Source: Paracoccus denitrificans (GTDB lineage: Bacteria > Pseudomonadota > Alphaproteobacteria > Rhodobacterales > Rhodobacteraceae). Taken from it: 64,000 nt of DNA. Position 1 is the stretch's first letter. Each line of letters opens with the position of its first letter. Below are positions 52,814 to 59,593 of this stretch, piece by piece. The position numbers and the translations under genes are program-made. Where the stretch lies: NCBI RefSeq assembly GCF_900100045.1, contig NZ_FNEA01000009.1, positions 1-64,000 of the forward strand, given 5' to 3'. The notes beneath the pieces were generated by a model, which worked only from the letters and a program-made list of their open reading frames with translations, was not told where the DNA came from and did not search any database.

Positions 52814-53902
52814 TTGGAACTTGGACTTTTCCACATGCCGCTGCACCCGGCCGAACGGCCGCTGGTCGATGTCCTGGCAGAGAATACCGAAAAGATCGTC
52901 TATGCCGACAAGCTGGGCTTTGCCGAGGCCTGGGTGGGCGAGCATTATTCCGCCACGACCGAGCCGATCACCTCGCCGCTGATCTTCCTGGCCTCGCTGC
53001 TGCCGCAGACCAAGCAGATCCGCCTTGGCACCGGCGTGCTGTGCCTGCCCAACCATCACCCCGCGCAGCTGGCCGGGCAGGTCGCGCTGTTCGACCACAT
53101 GGCCCAGGGCCGCTTCATGATGGGCGTGGGTCCGGGCGGGCTGGCCTCGGACATGGAGCTGTTCGACGTTCTGGACGCCAATGTCCGCAACGAGAAATTC
53201 GTCGAGGCGATCAAGATCATCAAGCAGATCTGGTCGCAGGACCCGCCCTATGACATCCAGGGCAAGTACTGGCAGATCAAGATCACCGACAACATCATCC
53301 CGGAACTGGGCGTCGGCTACATGCAGAAGCCGTTCACCAAGCCGCATCCGCCGATCTCGCTGTCCTCGATGTCGCCCGACAGCGAAAGCGTGTCGCGCGC
53401 CGTCAAGCTGGGCTGGAAGCCGATCAGCGCCAATTTCGCGCCCGAAAGCACGATCATCGGCCACTGGAAGAAATATGTCGAGGGCTGCGAGGCGGCGGGC
53501 CGCGAGCCCACGGGCCAGGACTGGTCGGTGGCGCGCAACGTCCTGATCGCCGACAGCGATGCGCAGGCCGAGGACTGGCTGCTCGATCCCAAGGGCTCGA
53601 ACTACTATTACTTTGATTACCTGTGGAAGGTGCTGAAGGTCGCCGACTACACCGCCGTCATCAAGCCCGACATCAACATGGCGGACGAGGACGTGACGGT
53701 CGAGGCGATCGTGAAGGCCTCGGTCCTCTATGGGTCGCGCAAGACCGTGACCGACAAGATCATGAGCCTGCGCGAGCGTTCCGGCCCCTTCGGCACGCTG
53801 CTGATGGCGGCGATGGACGGCAGCGGCAAGAACCGCGAGCGCGAGCGGCTGACCATGCGGCGCCTGGCCGAGGACGTGCTGCCGGTCGTCAACGCGGCCT
53901 GA
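52814..53902 (+). CDS. Luciferase-like (LLM) flavin-dependent monooxygenase
   Basis: A 362-residue TIM-barrel flavin monooxygenase of the bacterial luciferase group. ELGLFHMPLHPAERPLVDVL, FAEAWVGEHYSATTEP, GTGVLCLPNHHPAQLAGQVA and FMMGVGPGGLASDMELF are typical, as is the LSSMSPDSESVSRAVKLGWK region. Translation starts at TTG 52814 behind GGGAGGAT. It uses reduced FMN and O2, for hydroxylation, Baeyer-Villiger or ring-opening chemistry; the substrate is not evident, perhaps an alicyclic or terpenoid ketone given the acyl-CoA genes around it. Confidence 0.9.
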   Translation: MELGLFHMPLHPAERPLVDVLAENTEKIVYADKLGFAEAWVGEHYSATTEPITSPLIFLASLLPQTKQIRLGTGVLCLPNHHPAQLAGQVALFDHMAQGRFMMGVGPGGLASDMELFDVLDANVRNEKFVEAIKIIKQIWSQDPPYDIQGKYWQIKITDNIIPELGVGYMQKPFTKPHPPISLSSMSPDSESVSRAVKLGWKPISANFAPESTIIGHWKKYVEGCEAAGREPTGQDWSVARNVLIADSDAQAEDWLLDPKGSNYYYFDYLWKVLKVADYTAVIKPDINMADEDVTVEAIVKASVLYGSRKTVTDKIMSLRERSGPFGTLLMAAMDGSGKNRERERLTMRRLAEDVLPVVNAA

Positions 53903-53933
53903 CCTGAAATCATCATCGGCGGGAGGAAAGACG

Positions 53934-54605
53934 ATGAACATCGAGACCGTGATCCGGGCATCCGAACCGGAACTGCATTCGCAAGACCAGCAACCCGGCG
54001 ACCGGGTCGGCATGGCGATCGACATCATCGCCGCGGGCGGCATGGTGATCGTGGTTGATGACGATTCCCGCGAGAACGAGGGCGACCTGATCGCGTCTGC
54101 GGAAACCATCACCCCCCAGATGGTTGCGTTCATGGTGAACCACTCGACCGGCATCCTCTGCGCCTCGATGAGCGGCGCGCGCGCCGATGCGCTGCATCTT
54201 CCGCCGATGGTGACACGAAACGACGACCCGCAGGGGACGGCCTATACCGTCTCTTGCGACGCGGCGGCCTGCGGCACGGGCGTCTCGGCGGCCGACCGCA
54301 CCCTCAGCTTTCACGCGCTGGCGGCCGGGGCGACCGACCCCGCCGCGCTGCGCCGGCCCGGCCATATCTTCCCGCTGCGCGCGCGAGAGGGCGGGGTGCT
54401 GACCCGCGAGGGCCATACCGAGGCCGCCTTCGACCTGGTGCGGCTGGCAGGTCACCTGCCGGTGGGCGTGCTGTGCGAGCTGGTCAACCGCGACGGCACG
54501 ATGATGGCGGGTCCGCAGATCGACCGCTTTGCCGAACGCCACGGCCTGCTGAAGGTCTCGGTGGCCGAGCTGATCGCCTGGCGCCGGCAGCGCGGCGACC
54601 TGTGA
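53934..54605 (+). CDS. ribB: 3,4-dihydroxy-2-butanone-4-phosphate synthase (RibB)
   Basis: A 223-residue stand-alone DHBP synthase that makes the four-carbon riboflavin precursor from ribulose 5-phosphate. VVDDDSRENEGDLIASAE, GTGVSAADRTLS, RPGHIFPLRARE and REGHTEAAFDLVRLAG are its active-site motifs; no GTP cyclohydrolase II domain follows. It sits 31 bases after the FMN-dependent monooxygenase gene with GGGAGGA before the ATG. It probably boosts flavin supply for the monooxygenase pair. Confidence 0.94.
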   Translation: MNIETVIRASEPELHSQDQQPGDRVGMAIDIIAAGGMVIVVDDDSRENEGDLIASAETITPQMVAFMVNHSTGILCASMSGARADALHLPPMVTRNDDPQGTAYTVSCDAAACGTGVSAADRTLSFHALAAGATDPAALRRPGHIFPLRAREGGVLTREGHTEAAFDLVRLAGHLPVGVLCELVNRDGTMMAGPQIDRFAERHGLLKVSVAELIAWRRQRGDL

Positions 54606-54644
54606 CCGCGTCGCCCCGGCGGCTGACCGTCCCGACGAGGTTTC

Positions 54645-54800
54645 CATGATCCCGCCCCGTTTCGGCGGCCTTCAGGGCACTGTCGTCCTCCATGTCTCAT
54701 GCCTGCTGGCCGGCTCGCTTGTCGGCCAGTTGCCGGGCGACCGCGGCGCCGAGGTCTTCGATGTCGGGGCCTTCAAGCGTGACTGCCGGGCTGCCCGGAC
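54645..54800 (+). pseudogene. Degraded CaiB-type CoA-transferase N-terminal remnant
   Basis: From ATG 54645 the frame reads MIPPRFGGLQGTVVLHVSC, LLAGSLVGQLPGDRGAEVFD, then stops near 54800. This resembles the start of class III CoA transferases (L.G.rVLD.s..LAGp...q.LGD.GAeV.KVE), with several key positions changed. The rest of the gene is not recognisable. The gap 54606-55051 otherwise holds no credible gene. Confidence 0.4.
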
Positions 54801-55017
54801 GAAAGCCTGATCCGGGGCACCGACGAACTGTTCGATCTGGACGCCGCCTTGTGCGACATCCGCGCCGACCGACCGGTCAGCCTGTCCTGTAAGGGTAATA
54901 TGCAGACGGCTCTGTCGGGGCCGCAAACCCGTGTCGGCCGGGTGGCGTCGCCGCGCGACAACAACGGCAAAGTCGCGTTGACGGCCAACTATCCGGCGTT
55001 TCGCGAAAGCAAGGCTG

Positions 55018-55044
55018 AAGGGGCGCCTGCGAACGGCGCCCCTT
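55018..55044 (-). terminator. Hairpin after the SDR gene
   Basis: AAGGGGCGCC pairs perfectly with GGCGCCCCTT across a 7-base loop, just beyond the end of the minus-strand SDR gene. The T-run is short (TT); probably a terminator for that gene. Confidence 0.6.
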
Positions 55045-55051
55045 GCCGCAG

Positions 55052-55843
55052 TCAGAGCGAGAAACCGCCATCCACCGCCAGCGCCTGGCCGGTCACATGC
55101 GGCGCGCAGGCCAGATAGACGGCCATCTGGCCCATATCCTCGGGGGTCTGGGCGACGCCCTGGGGCAGGAAGATCTGCTGGTGGCGTTCCCAGGACTGTT
55201 CCTCGGTCTCGCCCGGCAGCGCCCATTTGCCCGACAGGCCGGTCTCGCCCCGCCACATGCCGGTGCCGACGATCCCCGGACACAGCGCGTTGACGGTGAT
55301 GCCGTCCTTCGCAACCTCCTTGGCGATGGCGTTGGTCATGCCGATCACACCGAATTTCGACGCGCTGTAATGGGACAGCTGGGGAAAGCCCACCTTGCCC
55401 GCGATGGACGAGGTGTTGATGATCCGCCCGAATTGCTGCGGGCGCATCACGTTGATCTGCGCCTGGCAGCACAGGAAGACGCCGCGCAGGTTGATGTCGA
55501 TCACGTCGTTCCACTGATCGAGCGTCAGTTCCTCGATGCCGCCGAGGCTGACGACACCGGCATTGTTCACGGCGATGTCCAGCCGCCCGAACTGCTTGAC
55601 GACCGCCTCGACCATGGCCGTCACGCTGTCGGGCTTGCGCACGTCCACCTGCAGCGCGGCCGAACGCCTGCCCAGGGCCGCGACGCCCTCGGCGCCGCCT
55701 TCGGCCAGCTCGGTCGTGTAATCGGCGATAACGACATCGGCACCGGCCTGCGCCAGGGACTGGGCGATCCCGGCGCCGATCCCGCGCCCTCCGCCCGTGA
55801 CAAGGGCGATCTTCCCTTCCAGCGAAAACTGCGATTGTGTCAT
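55052..55843 (-). CDS. Short-chain dehydrogenase/reductase (acetoin/diol dehydrogenase-like)
   Basis: A 263-residue classical SDR: ALVTGGGRGIGAGIAQSLAQ, NNAGVVSLGG, Ser in INTSSIAGKVG and YSASK as YxxxK. The C-terminal NALCPGIVGTGMWRG resembles meso-2,3-butanediol/sorbitol-type dehydrogenases. ATG 55843 follows GGAGGATG. Its leader holds a TGCGACC/GGTCGCA palindrome shared with neighbouring promoters. Confidence 0.9.
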   Translation of the reverse strand: MTQSQFSLEGKIALVTGGGRGIGAGIAQSLAQAGADVVIADYTTELAEGGAEGVAALGRRSAALQVDVRKPDSVTAMVEAVVKQFGRLDIAVNNAGVVSLGGIEELTLDQWNDVIDINLRGVFLCCQAQINVMRPQQFGRIINTSSIAGKVGFPQLSHYSASKFGVIGMTNAIAKEVAKDGITVNALCPGIVGTGMWRGETGLSGKWALPGETEEQSWERHQQIFLPQGVAQTPEDMGQMAVYLACAPHVTGQALAVDGGFSL

Positions 55844-55948
55844 GATTTCATCCTCCTCAGGGGCTGCGAACGGGTCGGCGCGGCCGGGCCGGCGATTCCC
55901 CACCCGATCAGCCCAACACGCGCGCAGGCATCTGGCAACTGCACCATG

Positions 55949-55979
55949 GGTCGCACTGCGACCAGGCGTGGCTGTCGCA
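55949..55979. promoter_or_regulatory. GGTCGCA-C-TGCGACC palindrome plus CTGTCGCA half-site
   Basis: A perfect 15-bp palindrome (55949-55963) followed by CTGTCGCA at 55972-55979, upstream of the SDR gene at 55052-55843. The GTCGCA core is the same as in the sites at 48425-48539 and 52064-52090. Confidence 0.5.
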
Positions 55980-56026
55980 AAGGAAACAGGCGCGGCGCAA
56001 TCCCTGACCGCCCGGCTGCGGTTTTC

Positions 56027-57022
56027 CTATTCGCCGGCAAGGAACGCCCTCAGATCGGACACGAACCCGACCGGGTTCTTCAGCATCAGCATGTGATCGC
56101 CCTGCTGCTCTGCCGTATAGCTGTAGAGCCGCCCGTCCGGCACCGTCCGGGCGATCCAGGCCTGGCTTGGCAGATTGTTGCTTTCCTCGCCCGAGAACAC
56201 CGCCACGGGCATGTCCAGCTTGTGGCTTATGACATCGCGCCAGTCGTTCGTCGCATGATCGAACAGGACCAGCGCGGCATGGTCGGGATCGGAGGGGATC
56301 ACCGCCTGGGCGAAGCTGGTCGCGTTGCGGATATGGGGCGTGTCCAGCATCCGGGCGCGATGCGTGACCTTCATATCGACGACCTGCTGATTGGTCGGCG
56401 CGCCCGCGAAGGCCGCGATCATCCGTTCGGGCGATGTCGTCATGCCCCCGGCGTTCAGGCGCTCTTCCTCGGTCCAGTCGGCATGCGTGTAGATCGAGAC
56501 GGGCTGATCCACGAAGACGGCCCTGGTGATGTGGTCGGTTCCGAACAGATCGACATAGGCCCAGATCACCGCGGCACCCATCGACCAGCCCGCAAGCACC
56601 GTTCGATCCAGCTCCAGGTGATCGAGAAGCTGGTTCAGGTCCATTGCGTGGCGCGCGATGCGCTGGCCTTTCGCCGTCCGCTCTGAAAGCCCCTGGTTGC
56701 GCGGGTCCATGACATAGACATGATGCGTCCGCGACAGCAGCCATATCACGTCGATCAGCTCGGCCCCGTTCGAGCCCCAGGCCGGAACGAACAGCACAGG
56801 CTCGCCGCTGCCCGCCTCCCAATAGCTGATGCTGACGCCGTCGTTGGTCGTGAAGGCGTTGATCTGCAGGTCCGGGAATTCGGACAGCCGCGCGGGCATG
56901 CCCTCGACCGGCTCGGGGAATGCGAAGTCCCGTTTCAGGACGCTTGTGGCCGGCTCTGCGCCGACGCCGATCGGGGCAAGCGCAAGCGCCAGGACGGACA
57001 GGCCGCGAAGGATTGGTGTCAT
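56027..57022 (-). CDS. Exported alpha/beta hydrolase
   Basis: A 331-residue alpha/beta-hydrolase with a signal peptide (ILRGLSVLALALAPIGVGA). Nucleophile Ser in AGWSMGAAV, oxyanion region LFVPAWGSNGAE, late Asp within MPVAVFSGEES or near it, and His in QGDHMLML. Esterase, lactonase or epoxide-hydrolase-like activity in the periplasm is plausible; a lactonase would fit a Baeyer-Villiger step by the LLM enzyme. The substrate is unknown. Confidence 0.85.
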   Translation of the reverse strand: MTPILRGLSVLALALAPIGVGAEPATSVLKRDFAFPEPVEGMPARLSEFPDLQINAFTTNDGVSISYWEAGSGEPVLFVPAWGSNGAELIDVIWLLSRTHHVYVMDPRNQGLSERTAKGQRIARHAMDLNQLLDHLELDRTVLAGWSMGAAVIWAYVDLFGTDHITRAVFVDQPVSIYTHADWTEEERLNAGGMTTSPERMIAAFAGAPTNQQVVDMKVTHRARMLDTPHIRNATSFAQAVIPSDPDHAALVLFDHATNDWRDVISHKLDMPVAVFSGEESNNLPSQAWIARTVPDGRLYSYTAEQQGDHMLMLKNPVGFVSDLRAFLAGE

Positions 57023-57069
57023 GATACGGCTCCTGGAAGGAAGAAGGGCAGAGGCGAAACGCCAGAGGC

Positions 57070-57249
57070 TCAGCCGTAAAGCTTGCCGCCGCCGGCCCAG
57101 TCCGATGTCTTCACGTCCTCGAAGATGACGTAGATATAGCTTGCATCGGTGCCGGTGTTGCGAACGATGCTGTCGGTGATGTCCTGGGCGACCTTCTGCT
57201 TTTCCTCGGCGGCCTTTCCTTCGAACCAGCTTACACGCACGACGGGCAT
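57070..57249 (-). CDS. 4-oxalocrotonate tautomerase-family protein
   Basis: A 59-residue tautomerase subunit. The N terminus MPVVRVSWFEGK exposes Pro as residue 1 after Met removal, the catalytic base of the family; VAQDITDSIV and YVIFEDVKTSDWAGGG follow. Small size fits the hexameric 4-OT group. It sits between the hydrolase and a divergent LysR gene. The enol/keto substrate is unknown. Confidence 0.9.
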   Translation of the reverse strand: MPVVRVSWFEGKAAEEKQKVAQDITDSIVRNTGTDASYIYVIFEDVKTSDWAGGGKLYG

Positions 57250-57303
57250 GGTATTCTCCTGTATCGGGTTGACTTGTCGGCCTTGGATAACTGTGTCATC
57301 TGG

Positions 57304-57319
57304 AGGCGTAAATTCGCCT
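57304..57319. promoter_or_regulatory. Short palindrome in the tautomerase/LysR divergent promoter
   Basis: AGGCG TAAATT CGCCT, a 5-bp-arm palindrome centred between the tautomerase gene and the divergent lysR. It could be the LysR site but lacks the classic T-N11-A form in its core. Confidence 0.35.
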
Positions 57320-57351
57320 GAAATACACGCTTGGTTTCCAAAAAGGACACA

Positions 57352-58260
57352 ATGATGCCGGCAAGCCATCTCTCTGGCGTGCATGCCTTTGTCGAAACGG
57401 CCCATCATCTCAGCTTCACCGGTGCGGCGGAATCGTTGGGAATGACGAAATCCGCCGTCGGCAAAAGCGTCAGCCGGCTTGAGGCCCGCCTTGGCGTCAA
57501 GCTGATCCATCGCAGCACGCGGCGCCTCGTGCTGACGCAGGATGGCGAGGCTTATCTGGCCGCCGCCCGCCGCGCATTGGAGGAGATCGAAGCCGCCGAG
57601 GCGTCGCTGTCCAGCAATCACCGAGAGATCGCGGGCCGGCTTCGGATCGACGCGCCGGCCGCCTGGGGGCGCCGGGTCTTGCTGCCGATCCTGACCGAGG
57701 TGGCGCTGGCGCAGCCGGGGCTGAGATTGTCGCTGTCCTTGACCGACCGGATCATCGACCCGGTGGCAGAGCAGGTCGATCTTGTCATCCGCTTCGGCGA
57801 AACGGCCGACACCGCAGACCTGATCTCTCGCAAGCTGGCCGAACAGCGCGCGCCGCTGGTCGCTGCGCCCGCATATCTTGCCCGGTGCGGGGTTCCGGCG
57901 CAGCCCGAAGACCTGCTGCGTCACTGCTGCGTCACCGGGATCAGCCGCGAGATGCCCATCGGCTTTCGCATCGCGCGCCCCGGCTGCGCGCCGCAGCGCC
58001 TTAGGGTGGCACCGGCGCACGAGATCGGCGACGGATCGGCGGTCGTGGAGGCCGCCATCGCGGGGTTGGGAATTGCCCAGATGCCGCTCTCGCTGGTCGC
58101 GGACGCGCTGTCGGATGGCCGATTGGTCGAGGTGCTGCCCGAATTCGGCACCGTGCCGGTGGGGATCTTTGCCCTGTGGCCCCGGACGCGGCACCTGCTG
58201 GCGCGCGTGCGGCATGTCGTCGATCTGCTGGCGGCCAAGGGGCAGGCGGGCGCGCTGTGA
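57352..58260 (+). CDS. LysR-family transcriptional regulator
   Basis: A LysR-type regulator of 302 residues counting from the ATG at 57352 (ATG 57355 is equally possible; a TTG further upstream is less likely). HTH SLGMTKSAVGKSVSRLEARL, then RLRIDAPAAWGRRVLLPIL and AEQVDLVIRFGE of the effector domain, typical of the CrgA/AaeR-type subgroup. It diverges from the tautomerase-hydrolase pair and likely controls it. Confidence 0.9.
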   Translation: MMPASHLSGVHAFVETAHHLSFTGAAESLGMTKSAVGKSVSRLEARLGVKLIHRSTRRLVLTQDGEAYLAAARRALEEIEAAEASLSSNHREIAGRLRIDAPAAWGRRVLLPILTEVALAQPGLRLSLSLTDRIIDPVAEQVDLVIRFGETADTADLISRKLAEQRAPLVAAPAYLARCGVPAQPEDLLRHCCVTGISREMPIGFRIARPGCAPQRLRVAPAHEIGDGSAVVEAAIAGLGIAQMPLSLVADALSDGRLVEVLPEFGTVPVGIFALWPRTRHLLARVRHVVDLLAAKGQAGAL

Positions 58261-58302
58261 CGGCGCGGCGCCCGGCGGGGCGTCGCGCGGCTATGGGGCC
58301 GG

Positions 58303-58911
58303 TCAGCGCACCGGCGTGATCCGCAGGTTCGAGAAATAGCCGATCGTGCCGGCCTCAATCCACAGGCCGACCCCGCCGCGTTGCGCGCCGCCCAGCTTCA
58401 TGTCGGACACGACCAGGGTGGGGTGGGGCGCGTCATTGATGAAAAGCCGCGCGGTCGTTCCCTGCAGCTCGATGCGCATGCGGATCCATTCGGCAAGACC
58501 GATATCCACATGGGTCTCGTATTTCTCGGGCTCTTCCCTGCGCAGCCGGGGGAAGGGATATTCGGGATAGGCGACATACTGGACGGTGTGATTGCGCCGC
58601 ACCTGGTCGTCCACGCGGGCATTTGCCGGCCGCAGGTAGATGCTTTCGAAGCTGTTGTCGGCGCCGATGCGAAAGGCCAGCCCGATGAAGCCACGCGCAT
58701 AATCCGGGGCGTCGGGGGCAAGGACGCTTGCGACATCGACCTCGATGGTGCCGTCGCCGAAATCCATTGGAACCCATGCCATGAAGTCGCGATCGCTCAG
58801 CGCTTCCCTGGCGGGATCCTGCGTCGCCGAGGCCGGCATCGTGACCTGGAAAGCGGGCCTGCCCTGATAGGTCGTTTCTGTCAAGAAGACGCCCTGCAGC
58901 GTGAATTGCAT
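58303..58911 (-). CDS. LamG/DUF1080-like jelly-roll protein
   Basis: A 202-residue predicted beta-sandwich: FGDGTIEVDVASVL, GFIGLAFRIGADNSFESIYL, WIRMRIELQGTTARLFIND and GGVGLWIEAGTIGYFSNLRI are the strand pattern of concanavalin-like domains in the DUF1080 (3-keto-disaccharide hydrolase) group. No signal peptide is visible. Its role beside LysR and MerR genes is unclear; carbohydrate binding or hydrolysis is a family-level guess. Confidence 0.75.
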   Translation of the reverse strand: MQFTLQGVFLTETTYQGRPAFQVTMPASATQDPAREALSDRDFMAWVPMDFGDGTIEVDVASVLAPDAPDYARGFIGLAFRIGADNSFESIYLRPANARVDDQVRRNHTVQYVAYPEYPFPRLRREEPEKYETHVDIGLAEWIRMRIELQGTTARLFINDAPHPTLVVSDMKLGGAQRGGVGLWIEAGTIGYFSNLRITPVR

Positions 58912-59075
58912 CGTCGCGGTTCTCCTGTCGCTGGGTCCAGAGCCCGGTCCCGGAGGTGAGGCCGGGTCGGGGCAGGTCACGCGCGGCCGTCATCGCGCGG
59001 GCAACTGCCGCGTGTATGGCACGGATGTTCACCCTTTGGCCAGTCGATCGGCGCGGGGATGCGCGATTCGGTCGA

Positions 59076-59498
59076 TCACGCCCCATGGTCGCCATGCAGG
59101 CACAGGCCATGATCGCCCAGCACCTCGATGACCTTGCAGTCCGACACCGTTCCATGCGCGCATTGCGAAACCATTCGTTCAAGTTCGTCCTGCAGCAGGC
59201 GCAACCTGGCGATCCTGCCCTGCACCGAAACGAGCTGGCGCTTGGCGATGATGTCGGCCGCCGCGCAGGGCATGCCCGGCTGATCCGACAGGCTCAGCAG
59301 CTCCCTGATCGCCTCCAGCGGGAAACCCAGCTCGCGGGCGTGCCGGATGAATCTCAGCCTGTCCAATGCCCTGCCGTCATAGACGCGCTGGTTTCCCACG
59401 CTGCGGGCCGGGGCCTGCAGCAATCCGATCTGCTCGTAATAGCGGATGGTCGGGACCTTGACGCCGGTTGCCGCGCTGAGTTTTCCGATGCCGAGCAT
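59076..59498 (-). CDS. MerR-family heavy-metal regulator (ZntR/CadR type)
   Basis: A 140-residue MerR-type activator: HTH IGKLSAATGVKVPTIRYYEQ, then LRFIRHARELGFPLEAIREL, a long dimerisation helix and a metal-binding C terminus (CAHGTVSDCKVIEV, then GLCLHGDH). Cys/His distribution fits Zn/Cd/Pb sensors. It diverges from the P-type ATPase gene across a characteristic MerR promoter. Confidence 0.92.
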   Translation of the reverse strand: MLGIGKLSAATGVKVPTIRYYEQIGLLQAPARSVGNQRVYDGRALDRLRFIRHARELGFPLEAIRELLSLSDQPGMPCAAADIIAKRQLVSVQGRIARLRLLQDELERMVSQCAHGTVSDCKVIEVLGDHGLCLHGDHGA

Positions 59499-59508
59499 AA
59501 AAAACCTC

Positions 59509-59539
59509 TTGAACCTCTAGTTGCTAGAGATCCTACATC
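59509..59539 (+). promoter_or_regulatory. MerR-type promoter with 19-bp spacer and dyad operator
   Basis: The -35 TTGAAC (59509-59514) and -10 TACATC (59534-59539) are separated by 19 bases, longer than the usual 17, and the spacer holds the perfect dyad CTCTAG TTG CTAGAG (59515-59529). This is the classic layout in which metal-bound MerR untwists the DNA to switch on the P-type ATPase gene. Confidence 0.85.
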
Positions 59540-59593
59540 TGGGATTCGATGATGGAAAGGCCGCTTCCTGCCGTTCCGGCATGGGAGACCAGG

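Noticed and set aside
54672..55514. A 280-codon open frame on the minus strand that could suggest a gene in the gap after ribB
   Set aside because: Most of it overlaps the SDR gene in another frame and the remainder has no domain; the ribosome site is poor.
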